Positions 26,548 through 34,946 of a DNA stretch of 64,000 nt are shown piece by piece; position 1 is the stretch's first letter; the number at the start of each line of letters is the position of its first letter. The notes beneath the pieces are model-generated. The model searched no databases and was not told the DNA's origin. It worked only from the letters and a program-made list of their open reading frames with translations. The position numbers and the translations under genes are program-made. The stretch comes from CAIXQW01 sp046049675 (GTDB lineage: Bacteria > Bacteroidota > Bacteroidia > Chitinophagales > Chitinophagaceae), in contig JBJORA010000055.1 in assembly GCA_046049675.1 (NCBI GenBank), forward strand, positions 7,603 through 71,602, written 5' to 3'.

Positions 26548-26772
26548 GTTAGCAAGAAATACATATGCCCAAAAGGTGATACTGCAGTAAAAATGGCTTC
26601 GTTTTTAGACAATCATAGCAGTAGGCAACTTTCGGGTGGCTCGCTATCTTTTTTGTTTTCCATTCAATTTACAAGGCAGCAGCGAGTATTACAACCGCAC
26701 TCATAGAAAGCAGGTATTCATCACAAAATACAATATCTTATAGTAAATTTGCAAAACTGATTTTTGTCGTAA

Positions 26773-27050
26773 ATGCATAGGTTGAAGCCACATAAAAAAG
26801 ATATCACTACGCTTTGCAAAACACACAGCGTGAAATCGCTTGATGCCTTTGGTTCTGTGTTTACAGAAAACTTCGCTAGCGATAGCGATATAGACCTCAT
26901 TGTAGACTTTGTGAATGTTGATATTGGTAATTACGCTGATAAGTACTTTGACTTTAAGTTTTCGCTTCAAAATACATTAAGAGGCAAGTCGATTATTTAG
27001 AGGCAAAGGCCATTAATGAAATAGAGCGAATGCAGGGAGACTTCCACTAA
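26773..27050 (+). pseudogene. MNT-type nucleotidyltransferase, frameshifted
   Basis: The first frame encodes 75 residues with the minimal nucleotidyltransferase motif DAFGSVFTENFASDSDIDLIV (GS followed by DID) and then KYFDFKFSLQNTLRG before a stop at 27000. Shifting frame at about 26983 restores QVDYLEAKAINEIERMQGDFH up to a TAA at 27050, the expected C-terminal part (normally VDLLExKAI). One missing base, for example a G lost from a GGG run, explains the break. MNT proteins usually pair with a HEPN toxin as antitoxin; no HEPN gene is nearby. A TAAATTTG -7-like box lies at 26754-26761. Confidence 0.75.
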
Positions 27051-27078
27051 AATTGAGATTATAATTTGGAAATATTTG

Positions 27079-28008
27079 ATGAAACCAATTAACAGAAACC
27101 TCATATTTGTAATTCTATTTTTATGTTCGGGACTTACATTGCAAGCCCAAGTTTTTAACTATTATGGAGAATTCGATTTTAGTAAGTACTACCCCTTACA
27201 AGCTGCAAACATGAATGATAGCGTAATCAATACCAGCAACCTAGACAGTATGCTAGTAAACGTGGACACGAATTCAAGTATCATTTACCGTAAGCTGCAG
27301 GCAAACTCAAGTGCGCGAATCTATTGTAAAAATGGCGATACTATCAAGTCGTTAAGATATAGCTTTAGAACCCATGAATTTACTAGCATTGAACTATTTG
27401 TATATGATGCGCAAAACAGAATTCATCTTTACATAGACTGCACTGACTATTACTTCAATAAAAGTAAGATTCCCGTAAATACTGAAGTTTTTTACTACGA
27501 AGACAATAAGTTAATCGACAAACTTGTGTACTATACCAGTAAATATGAGCAGTCTATTGGCTTAGCATCAACATTTGACTTGGATAAGTATAAACTTACA
27601 AGTTCAATGCACTACACATATCAAAAGACTAAGACAGGATTGAATATTTATTCGAAAGAGTGTATTGGAGATACACAGTTTCGAGACTATGACACTACAG
27701 TACTAGACCGCCTTGGTTATATTAAGCAATTTAATTCTTTTGCACAAAGACGAGCGCTCGGCTGCCCAATGGGAAATAACGTAAACGATATTTTTACCTA
27801 CGATTACAGCACAGACAGTGTAACAATAACCGCTACAAGAAAAACATGTATGGCATCAGACCAGGGCGGCAATTGTTTTGGAGCTAGTCAGTACAAACTC
27901 GCTAGCCGCACGCGTCAATTTTCAAAAGAAAGATACAATTACTACGAGTGTGAGGCAATAAGAAACAAGGCGATAAATCTAAGTAAAAATCAATATTTGA
28001 TTTTGTAG
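27079..28008 (+). CDS. Exported protein of unknown function
   Basis: 309 residues from the ATG at 27079; a TTG one codon upstream is less likely. The signal peptide runs MKPINRNLIFVILFLCSG to LQAQ, so the protein is exported to the periplasm or beyond. The mature part is rich in Tyr, Asn and Asp and looks beta-rich, with segments such as ELFVYDAQNRIHLYIDCTDYY. It lacks a T9SS sorting domain and a lipobox. No family recognised. The C-terminus has six or more cysteines that may form disulfides. Confidence 0.7.
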   Translation: MKPINRNLIFVILFLCSGLTLQAQVFNYYGEFDFSKYYPLQAANMNDSVINTSNLDSMLVNVDTNSSIIYRKLQANSSARIYCKNGDTIKSLRYSFRTHEFTSIELFVYDAQNRIHLYIDCTDYYFNKSKIPVNTEVFYYEDNKLIDKLVYYTSKYEQSIGLASTFDLDKYKLTSSMHYTYQKTKTGLNIYSKECIGDTQFRDYDTTVLDRLGYIKQFNSFAQRRALGCPMGNNVNDIFTYDYSTDSVTITATRKTCMASDQGGNCFGASQYKLASRTRQFSKERYNYYECEAIRNKAINLSKNQYLIL

Positions 28009-28063
28009 CACTTAAACTACTTGCGATAGCCGACTAAACTTATGGAATGCCTTACTTACGCCC

Positions 28064-28426
28064 CTACCCCGCTTCCGGAAACCAAGTATCAAACAACTTG
28101 TCGACGTACTTGTTCTCATTTTCGTGCACACGCTTATCTGCACTTATTAGCTCTGCAGCATACATCACCAAGTCATGTCTATCATCTTCCGTGCTATCGG
28201 CTTCGTAGGCCTTCATGCAGTCCGCAAAGTGCTGCTCCCATTCTTCGGGTTTTAATGCGCTGATAATTGCCATATGCTCGTCGAGATTTTCTTTCGTAGA
28301 GCATTTTGCTGCCAGCCAATCGCGAATCACTAGGTCTTCTTCTACATTAAATTCGTGGTCTACCGCGCTTAGTATCATTAGTAAGTGGTAGCCTGCAAAG
28401 TATTTATTCAATTGTTCTGTTGCCAT
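28064..28426 (-). CDS. TerB-like protein
   Basis: 120 residues, all helical. HLLMILSAVDHEFNVEEDLVIRDWL at the N-terminus and MYAAELISADKRVHENENKYVDKLF at the C-terminus are the paired acidic, EF-hand-like helices of the TerB fold, which bind a metal in relatives. TerB proteins occur in tellurite-resistance and stress or defence contexts, but single TerB-like genes such as this one have no fixed role. It lies 9 bp downstream of ald and may be co-transcribed with it. Confidence 0.75.
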   Translation of the reverse strand: MATEQLNKYFAGYHLLMILSAVDHEFNVEEDLVIRDWLAAKCSTKENLDEHMAIISALKPEEWEQHFADCMKAYEADSTEDDRHDLVMYAAELISADKRVHENENKYVDKLFDTWFPEAG

Positions 28427-28435
28427 TGCAAAAAT

Positions 28436-29650
28436 CTAGTATAAGTTGTGTGGGTTGATTAGCAATTCTAAGTTGCTGTATTTTAATCCTAATTTTTTTG
28501 CTAGTGTCTCACTGGTTAAGAGGCCCTTGTAAAGGTATACACCATTTCTAAATCCAGTCTTATTAGCAAGCATACCTTCTGGCCCGCCTTGCTTGCCGCA
28601 CTCAAGTAAGATTGGCATCAATACATTGCTAATACTATTACTAGCTGTGCGGCTTACAGCACTTGCCATATTTGGCACACAGTAGTGTATCACATCGTAC
28701 TTTTTATAAGTTGGTTGTTCGTGGCTTGTAATATCACTTGTTTCTACGCAACCACCACAATCGATGCTTACGTCAATAATTACGCTGCCTGCTTTCATAT
28801 TGCTTACCATGTCTTCGCTAACAACCACAGGCGTAATGCCGTTCTTTGGCTTAAGTGCACCAATCAATACATCTGTACCCTTTAAGGCATTAGCTAAAAT
28901 ATTAAGGTCAATAACACTGGTATAGATATTCTGTCGCAAGTTGTTCTGCAGTCGCATCAACTTGTAAATATTATTATCGAATACTTTTACTTCTGCACCC
29001 AATCCAATAGCAGTGCGTGCTGCGTTGAAGCCAACAGTACCAGCACCAAGTATCGTTACCTGTGCAGGCGGCACGCCACTTACACCACCTAGCAAAATGC
29101 CTTTGCCATCGTGTGTATTGCTTAAGTATTTACTTGCAACAAGTATGCTATAACCACCAGCAATTTCACTCATTGCTCGCACGATAGGAAAGTTGCCAGC
29201 ATCATCTTTGATAGAACCTAGCGCAATGGCAATAATTTTCTTGTCTATCAATTTCTTGATGCTATCTACGCTCAAAGCAGGCAAGTGTATTGGGCTAATA
29301 ATCAGTTGGCCCAATTTGCAAAACTCTACTTCTACATCAGTAATAGGTGCCGTTTTAAGAATAATATTGGCTTCAAAAATTTCCTTCTTATTGTAAACTA
29401 TCTTGGCACCTACTTCACTATAATCAGTATCAAAGAAAAAACTCTTAGCGCCAGCATTATGCTCTACAAATACAGTATGACCATTACTTACCAAAATGCT
29501 TACCGCACCCGGCGTAAGCGCTACGCGATTTTCAGCAAAGGTATCTTCACATGGAATGCCAATAAATAGTTGCTCGTTTTTTCGTCCAACTTCTAGCGTC
29601 TCCTCGAGCGGTAGATAGTTAAAAGATGTGCTAATAAGAACCTTACTCAT
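28436..29650 (-). CDS. ald: Alanine dehydrogenase
   Basis: 404 residues. It interconverts L-alanine and pyruvate plus ammonia with NAD(H). The N-terminal substrate domain has IGIPCEDTFAENRVALTPGAV, the NAD domain has VTILGAGTVGFNAARTAIGLGAEVKVFD near residue 200, and VIIDVSIDCGGCVETS and HYCVPNMASAVSRTASNSISN are typical of the family. It is about 30 residues longer at the N-terminus than many bacterial Ald proteins. It is related in fold to the transhydrogenase alpha subunit at the start of the window. Confidence 0.93.
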   Translation of the reverse strand: MSKVLISTSFNYLPLEETLEVGRKNEQLFIGIPCEDTFAENRVALTPGAVSILVSNGHTVFVEHNAGAKSFFFDTDYSEVGAKIVYNKKEIFEANIILKTAPITDVEVEFCKLGQLIISPIHLPALSVDSIKKLIDKKIIAIALGSIKDDAGNFPIVRAMSEIAGGYSILVASKYLSNTHDGKGILLGGVSGVPPAQVTILGAGTVGFNAARTAIGLGAEVKVFDNNIYKLMRLQNNLRQNIYTSVIDLNILANALKGTDVLIGALKPKNGITPVVVSEDMVSNMKAGSVIIDVSIDCGGCVETSDITSHEQPTYKKYDVIHYCVPNMASAVSRTASNSISNVLMPILLECGKQGGPEGMLANKTGFRNGVYLYKGLLTSETLAKKLGLKYSNLELLINPHNLY

Positions 29651-29693
29651 ATAATTTTTTTACTAACAAACGAGCCCAAATGGCCGTAGAGAT

Positions 29694-30464
29694 TTACAAA
29701 TTTACAACAAGCCCGTCGTACGCAAGCAATTTATTGTGGGGCAAAATGCCGCTCACATCCTCGTAGGTGCCAAGTTGATGGCTTGCATGTACAAAATACG
29801 TTTGCTTGGCGCCCACTTCGTCGCTTACAGCAATGGCTTCTTCCAAACTAAAATGCGAAACATGCGACTCTTGGCGAAGTGCATTGAGTACGAGTACATC
29901 CACATCTTTAATGATTGCCTTGGTTTCCTCACTCAAAAAATTAGCATCAGTAATATAAGCAAATTCCTTATTGAAAAGATAGCACCACACAGGCAGTTTT
30001 AAGTGCATGACGGGTATAACCGTAATATCTATATCGCCAATTGTAAAATTATCGAATGCTTGCAACTCAAACACATCTATCTTAGGGATGCCAGGATAAT
30101 TATTACCGTCAAAAATGTAGGGAAATTCACGGCGTAGTTCTTGCAATGTAAATGCGTTGCCATATACAGGCATACTCTTTTTTTGCATAAAGTTGTAAGC
30201 GCGCACATCATCCAAGCCAGCTATATGATCCTTATGGCTATGCGTAAGCAATACCGCATCTAGCTGATAAATTTTGTGGCGAAGCATTTGCTGTCTAAAG
30301 TCGGGACCAGCATCCACGACTATACTTGTTGTGTCGCTTTGTACATGCAAACTTGTGCGTAGACGTTGGTCGCGTGTATCGGTGCTGGTGCATACTTTGC
30401 ATTGGCAGCCAATTAGCGGTACACCTTGACTAGTGCCTGTTCCTAAAAAAGTATACCGCAACAT
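29694..30464 (-). CDS. MBL-fold metal-dependent phosphodiesterase (PhnP-like)
   Basis: 256 residues. N-terminus FLGTGTSQGVPLIGCQCKVC is the signature of the PhnP group, whose Cys pair binds structural zinc. The catalytic motif HSHKDHIAGLDDVR (HxHxDH) sits near residue 75. Downstream are DANFLSEETK and a C-terminal HASHQLGTYED. Members hydrolyse cyclic phosphodiesters or similar bonds; the exact substrate cannot be told from sequence. It lies 3 bp downstream of the small conserved gene and probably shares its transcript. Confidence 0.88.
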   Translation of the reverse strand: MLRYTFLGTGTSQGVPLIGCQCKVCTSTDTRDQRLRTSLHVQSDTTSIVVDAGPDFRQQMLRHKIYQLDAVLLTHSHKDHIAGLDDVRAYNFMQKKSMPVYGNAFTLQELRREFPYIFDGNNYPGIPKIDVFELQAFDNFTIGDIDITVIPVMHLKLPVWCYLFNKEFAYITDANFLSEETKAIIKDVDVLVLNALRQESHVSHFSLEEAIAVSDEVGAKQTYFVHASHQLGTYEDVSGILPHNKLLAYDGLVVNL

Positions 30465-30467
30465 CTA

Positions 30468-30743
30468 CTACTTATCTATCGGCGTTTTCATCAGTTCCTC
30501 GTAGAGTGCCTTCCCTTCTGTGCTTAACTTATCTAAGTCCACACTTACTTGTGGCAATATTTCTACGAGTACATTTATACGGCCTTCTGCGTTTAAAAAC
30601 TTGTTGATTACTGCAATGCGACGCTCGTCTAAAATGCAATAACCGCTCTGAAAATTACCTTTTTCGTAACGTATAGTGTATGCCAATTCCTCAAATAAAC
30701 TTTCTATTCGTTTGAGGGTCTGTGGCGTATATTTAAATGACAT
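30468..30743 (-). CDS. Conserved small protein of unknown function
   Basis: 91 residues. The start MSFKYTPQTLKRIESLFEEL and RYEKGNFQSGYCILDERRIAVINKFL recall a small Bacteroidota protein often encoded beside PhnP-like MBL genes; this association is from memory and not checked. The sequence is mixed alpha/beta without signal peptide. It runs into the PhnP-like gene with a 3-bp gap. Its ATG is only 14 bp from the start codon of the divergent outer-membrane protein gene. Confidence 0.7.
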   Translation of the reverse strand: MSFKYTPQTLKRIESLFEELAYTIRYEKGNFQSGYCILDERRIAVINKFLNAEGRINVLVEILPQVSVDLDKLSTEGKALYEELMKTPIDK

Positions 30744-30757
30744 ATCTTTACAGTGTA

Positions 30758-31420
30758 ATGAAGAAGGCTAAGGTAAACCGTTTGCTAGGCTTAATAGGCA
30801 TTTTTGCGCTCAGTTTTTCCACACAAATGGCGCATGCACAGGATTCCGACGATGAAATGCGTCAATTTTTTGGCGGCCTAAGCGCTGGCAGCAATTTTAG
30901 TCAGGTTACAGGCGATTATATGGAAGGTTGGAATCGTTTTGGCCTCAATGTGAGTGGCTTCACGTATTTTAAGCTTGCCGAGCAATTTGCAGGCTGCTTT
31001 GAGATGAGCTATAGCCAAAAAGGTAGCCGCCCCAAACAGAGCGAATTGCCCTACCCAAGCCGAAGCGGTACCAAGTTTTTTAGCAAGGCAGGTATTAGTT
31101 TGCCTTACGCAGAAGTGCCACTTACGTTCAACTATTTTTATAAAGGAGAAAGCCATATCGGTGCTGGACTAAGCTATGGCCGCTTATTTAATGCCAAGGA
31201 GTGGTACGATACGATTCGCACAGAGGTATTATATCCTTTTAAGAAAGGCGATGTAAGCTTTGTACTTAACGGTAATATCCGCGCCACAAAGCACTGGTAT
31301 GTCAATTTCAGATTAACGCATAGCCTTCTTAATATTCGCGATAAAGAAAATATGCTTGTGCCGCACAGAACCTTGCAGCAGAATAAATTACTGACCTTGC
31401 GCGCACTGTATTTGTTTTAA
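30758..31420 (+). CDS. Outer-membrane beta-barrel protein
   Basis: 220 residues from the ATG at 30758; an upstream start at 30737 would overlap the divergent gene and lack a good signal. The signal peptide is MKKAKVNRLLGLIGIFALSF to AHAQ. The mature part alternates short strands (FGGLSAGSNFSQVTGDY, FGLNVSGFTYFKL, CFEMSYSQKGSRP, YAEVPLTFNYFYKGESHIGAGLSYG) and ends with a strand (LLTLRALYLF) typical of a barrel C-terminus. It resembles the PorT/OMP_b-brl_2 group. Function unknown; such barrels are common in Bacteroidota. Confidence 0.8.
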   Translation: MKKAKVNRLLGLIGIFALSFSTQMAHAQDSDDEMRQFFGGLSAGSNFSQVTGDYMEGWNRFGLNVSGFTYFKLAEQFAGCFEMSYSQKGSRPKQSELPYPSRSGTKFFSKAGISLPYAEVPLTFNYFYKGESHIGAGLSYGRLFNAKEWYDTIRTEVLYPFKKGDVSFVLNGNIRATKHWYVNFRLTHSLLNIRDKENMLVPHRTLQQNKLLTLRALYLF

Positions 31421-31459
31421 TTCTTATAGTTTGCACTAATTTCTGTCCACAACAATATT

Positions 31460-31825
31460 ATGCAAGTCACAGCAGAACATATCAAACGCATAGAGAAGCT
31501 CACTTTTGCGGGCGTGTATCCGCACTATCTGATTAAGGTAGAAAAGAAAGGGAGAAGCCTAGAAGAGCTTCATCAGGTAATTACTTGGCTAACAGGATTC
31601 AACGATAAAAAGATACAGCAACTGATTGCAGATAAAGTAACGTTTGCAGAATTTTTCAAACAAGCTAAAGTTAATCCTAATGCCGAACTTATTACTGGTA
31701 TGATTTGCGGCTACCGCATAGAAGAAATTGAGCATACCCTTACAAAGCAAGTGAGATATTTGGATAAACTTGTTGATGAACTTGCTAAAGGCAAAAGCAT
31801 GGATAAGATTCTAAGGAGTGCCTAA
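31460..31825 (+). CDS. DUF2200 family protein
   Basis: 121 residues, cytoplasmic. Key family segments are KLTFAGVYPHYLIKVEKKGRS, VITWLTGFNDKKIQQLI, MICGYRIEEIEHTLTKQVRYLDKLVDELAKGKSMDKIL. The last strongly matches the known C-terminal motif VRYLDKLxDELAKGKxMxKIL. Function is unknown; structures in this family look like small DNA- or nucleotide-related proteins, which is not evidence for a role. It follows the outer-membrane gene at 39 bp. Confidence 0.85.
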   Translation: MQVTAEHIKRIEKLTFAGVYPHYLIKVEKKGRSLEELHQVITWLTGFNDKKIQQLIADKVTFAEFFKQAKVNPNAELITGMICGYRIEEIEHTLTKQVRYLDKLVDELAKGKSMDKILRSA

Positions 31826-31918
31826 TACAAATTCACAACAATAGATTGTTGGCGCTTTTTATGAGTATAAGGGAATTATACCCAGCTAAGCAACAACAAA
31901 GTAGCTCCAAACTGCTTT

Positions 31919-31972
31919 CTCCGCGCACTTTGCGAAAAACTCTGCGTTCTCAGCGGTTAAACACAGCCACTC
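31919..31972 (-). repeat. Dispersed AACCGCxxAG/TTTTTCGCAAAGTGCGC repeat
   Basis: Read on the minus strand this is GTTTAACCGCTGAGAACGCA followed by GAGTTTTTCGCAAAGTGCGC, about 80% similar to the copy at 40171 on the plus strand. Such GCAAAG-rich repeats are intergenic and dispersed, in opposite orientation here, between DUF2200 and porX. No gene is apparent from 31826 to 32023. Confidence 0.6.
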
Positions 31973-32023
31973 GCAAACTCAAACACAAACCCTATTCGAA
32001 ACCCTATACAGAATCCTATTTGC

Positions 32024-33571
32024 TTATTTACTCTCCAGCACAATTATCGGCACAATACATTCTTCTAAACTTACACCACCATGCTGAAACGTATCGCGGT
32101 AAAAATTTGCAAAATGATTGTAGTTATTCGGATAGCACAAATAATCGTCGTGGCGTGCAAAAATATAACTACTATTAATTGTTGGTTTTGGCAGACCTAC
32201 TTCCGATGGTTCGCGCACAGCAAATACATCGCCCTGTGTATAGTTTAAATTACGACCATGCTTGTAACGAATATTGGCAGTGGTTTGCTTATCGCCTACA
32301 ACCTTCAAAGGATTTTTTACACGAATGCTACCATGGTCGGTGGCAATCACCATTTTAATACCTTTTGACGCAACCTTTTTCAATGCCTCGTATAATGGAC
32401 TATGCTCAAACCAGCTGCGTGTTAAACTTCTATAACTCGCTTCATCTGCTGCCAGTTCTTTCAACACTTCCATCTCGGTACGTGCATGGCTAAGCATGTC
32501 TACAAAGTTGTACACGATAATATTAATATCGTTGTGCAACAAATCTTGCACATTGCTAACCATAGTTTCTCCATCGTGGTGATTCGTAATTTTGGTATAA
32601 CTAAATTTCAAATGGCCTTTGCCCAATGCTTTTAGTTGCTCACCAAAGAAAAAGTCTTCGCTGAGGTTTTTACCACCATCATCATCGTCATTTCGCCAAC
32701 GGTCAGGATATTTTTTCTCTATATCTATTGGCAACATGCCAGCAAAAATGGCATTGCGTGCATATTGCGTACTTGTAGGTAAAATCGCATAACAATTATC
32801 GTCGTCAAGTACTCTAAAATTTTCTTGTAGTAATGGCTCTATGGTTTTCCATTGGTCGTAACGCAAATTGTCTATCAACACAAAAAACAAACTCTTGCCC
32901 TTCTCTACATGAGGCAATACACGTTCCCTTACAATATTGTGGCTTAGCAGCGGTGCATCTTGCCCTTTAATCCACTTAGCATAGTTCTTCTCTACAAATT
33001 TGCAGAAGTCGTTATTAGCATCGTTCTTTTGCGTTACAAATACATCCTTCATTTCGCTACTATCACTTTGTGCAATTTCTAGCTCCCAATACACAAGGCG
33101 TTTGTACAACTCGCGCCATGCTTCGTGGCTATTGCTTTCGCTAATGGCCATAAATAGGTTGCGAAATTCTACTTGATAATTATGTGTCGTTTTATCGCTT
33201 ACAAGCGTTTTACGGTCTAATATTTTCTTTAAGCTAAGTAAAAGCTGATTCGGATTTACAGGCTTAATCAAGTAATCAGTAATTTGACTACCAATGGCAT
33301 CTTCCATCACATTTTCAGCTTCATTTTTTGTAACCATTACCACCGGTAGTAAACGATTGAACTCTCTAATTTTGGCAAGCGTTTCCAAGCCCATCATGCC
33401 AGGCATACTTTCGTCTAGCAATACTAAATCTATCTGTTGTTCCTTCAAAAGCTCTAAACCATCGTAGCCATTTGTGGCAGTGTGCACGTCATAGTTCTTG
33501 CCTTGTAGAAAAAGCACTTGAGGTTTTAGGCTATCAATTTCGTCATCAATCCACAGTAGTTGTGTGTTCAT
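32024..33571 (-). CDS. porX: T9SS regulator PorX (response regulator with PglZ-like phosphatase domain)
   Basis: 515 residues from the ATG at 33571. Receiver domain 1-125 has the acidic pair WIDDE, phosphoacceptor aspartate in VLLDESMPG (near residue 54), the conserved threonine in VMVTKNEAE and lysine in YLIKPVNP. A helical linker leads to an alkaline-phosphatase-like PglZ domain (VLIDNLRYDQW, ILPTSTQYARN, ATDHGSIRVKNP, HDDDYLCY-like H-D residues). In Porphyromonas and Flavobacterium PorX with PorY controls type IX secretion. The window also holds a T9SS cargo protein at its right end. Its start is 145 bp from the divergent HD gene. Confidence 0.93.
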   Translation of the reverse strand: MNTQLLWIDDEIDSLKPQVLFLQGKNYDVHTATNGYDGLELLKEQQIDLVLLDESMPGMMGLETLAKIREFNRLLPVVMVTKNEAENVMEDAIGSQITDYLIKPVNPNQLLLSLKKILDRKTLVSDKTTHNYQVEFRNLFMAISESNSHEAWRELYKRLVYWELEIAQSDSSEMKDVFVTQKNDANNDFCKFVEKNYAKWIKGQDAPLLSHNIVRERVLPHVEKGKSLFFVLIDNLRYDQWKTIEPLLQENFRVLDDDNCYAILPTSTQYARNAIFAGMLPIDIEKKYPDRWRNDDDDGGKNLSEDFFFGEQLKALGKGHLKFSYTKITNHHDGETMVSNVQDLLHNDINIIVYNFVDMLSHARTEMEVLKELAADEASYRSLTRSWFEHSPLYEALKKVASKGIKMVIATDHGSIRVKNPLKVVGDKQTTANIRYKHGRNLNYTQGDVFAVREPSEVGLPKPTINSSYIFARHDDYLCYPNNYNHFANFYRDTFQHGGVSLEECIVPIIVLESK

Positions 33572-33716
33572 ATACTGCAATTAACGACTTTAATCGCTAA
33601 GTGTTGCGTGTTTAAGACAATTTTAAGGTAAGCGCCATAGACTTGGCTTTGCAAAGAACTGTGCGATGTGCAACAACAGCTTTTACAATACGGCAAATCA
33701 TAGTACCTTTCCAGCC

Positions 33717-34928
33717 ATGCCAGTACGCAAAATCATCAACGACCCTGTGCATAGCTTTATTACCATCGACGACGATTTGGTAATGAGCGTCATCAACCAC
33801 CCCATCTACCAGCGTTTGCGCCGTATCAAACAAATGGCCATGGCTTACTTGGTTTATCCTGGGGCTGTACATACGCGTTTTCAACATAGTTTAGGTGCTT
33901 ACCATGTGGTTTGCTTAGCGCTGCAAGAGTTGCAAGAAAAAAATGTAGACATCACGCCCGATGAAATCCTTGGTGCCAAATTAGCCATTTTGCTGCACGA
34001 TATTGGGCATGGTCCTTTTAGTCATGCCTTAGAAGAAACATTGGTGCATGTGCATCACGAAGATATTAGTTTGCTAGCTATGCAAAAACTCAACGAAGAG
34101 TTTAATGGACAGCTTAGTACAGCCGTTGCAATTTTTACTGGCAAACATCCAAAGAAGTTCTTGCAACAATTAGTTAGTAGTCAGCTAGATGCCGACCGCC
34201 TAGACTACTTGGCACGCGATAGTTTTTTTACAGGCGTAAGCGAAGGCATTATTGGTTATAGCCGCATTATCAAAATGCTTGCTGTACACAACGGTGAATT
34301 GGTTGTAGAAGAAAAAGGCATTCATAGCATTGAAAAATTTCTCATTGCACGCAGCCTCATGTATTGGCAAGTGTATTTACACAAAACTGTGTTGGCGAGC
34401 GAAACACTATTGGTAAAAATTTTAGAGCGCGCAAAATATTTATGTAATACTGGTAAAGATGTATTTGCAAGTCCTTCTCTTCATTATTTTTTAAGTAATG
34501 AAGTACAACTTGCCGATGTTACCAATGACAAATCAATCTTTCAGCATTTTGTAAACTTGGACGATGCAGATATTTTTTGTGCTATAAAAGTATGGTGTAA
34601 CCATAGCGACACAGTACTTAGTGACCTTAGCCAAAGGCTTGTAGAACGCCGTTTGTTTAAAACTATATTTGCGCAAACACAAGAGGCTTTACCAATAGAA
34701 GCTACAATGGCTATGCTAAAAGATAAACTCCATATTGCGGAAGAAAATTTGCCTTACTACTTTATTCAAGGCAGTACAAGCAATACAGCATACAATCGCA
34801 GCGACGAACCGATTAAAATTCTTTTCAAAGATGGCGACATAAAAACCATAACCGAGATAGATAACCCACTCATAAGCAGCACGGTGGGCAACTCGGTAAA
34901 GAAATTTTACATTTGTCATCCGATTTAA
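33717..34928 (+). CDS. HD-domain phosphohydrolase (dGTPase/SAMHD1-like)
   Basis: 403 residues from the ATG at 33717 (an upstream start at 33666 has no family resemblance). The HD motifs are VHTRFQHSLGAYHVVCLA (first His), ILLHDIGHGPFSHALEE (HD), and LDADRLDYLARDSFFTGV, matching metal-binding histidine, HD pair and aspartate. Relatives hydrolyse dNTPs, but substrate preference is not determinable here. It immediately precedes lpxD, a common Bacteroidota order. Confidence 0.88.
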   Translation: MPVRKIINDPVHSFITIDDDLVMSVINHPIYQRLRRIKQMAMAYLVYPGAVHTRFQHSLGAYHVVCLALQELQEKNVDITPDEILGAKLAILLHDIGHGPFSHALEETLVHVHHEDISLLAMQKLNEEFNGQLSTAVAIFTGKHPKKFLQQLVSSQLDADRLDYLARDSFFTGVSEGIIGYSRIIKMLAVHNGELVVEEKGIHSIEKFLIARSLMYWQVYLHKTVLASETLLVKILERAKYLCNTGKDVFASPSLHYFLSNEVQLADVTNDKSIFQHFVNLDDADIFCAIKVWCNHSDTVLSDLSQRLVERRLFKTIFAQTQEALPIEATMAMLKDKLHIAEENLPYYFIQGSTSNTAYNRSDEPIKILFKDGDIKTITEIDNPLISSTVGNSVKKFYICHPI

Positions 34929-34946
34929 TTATTACAATTATTTACC

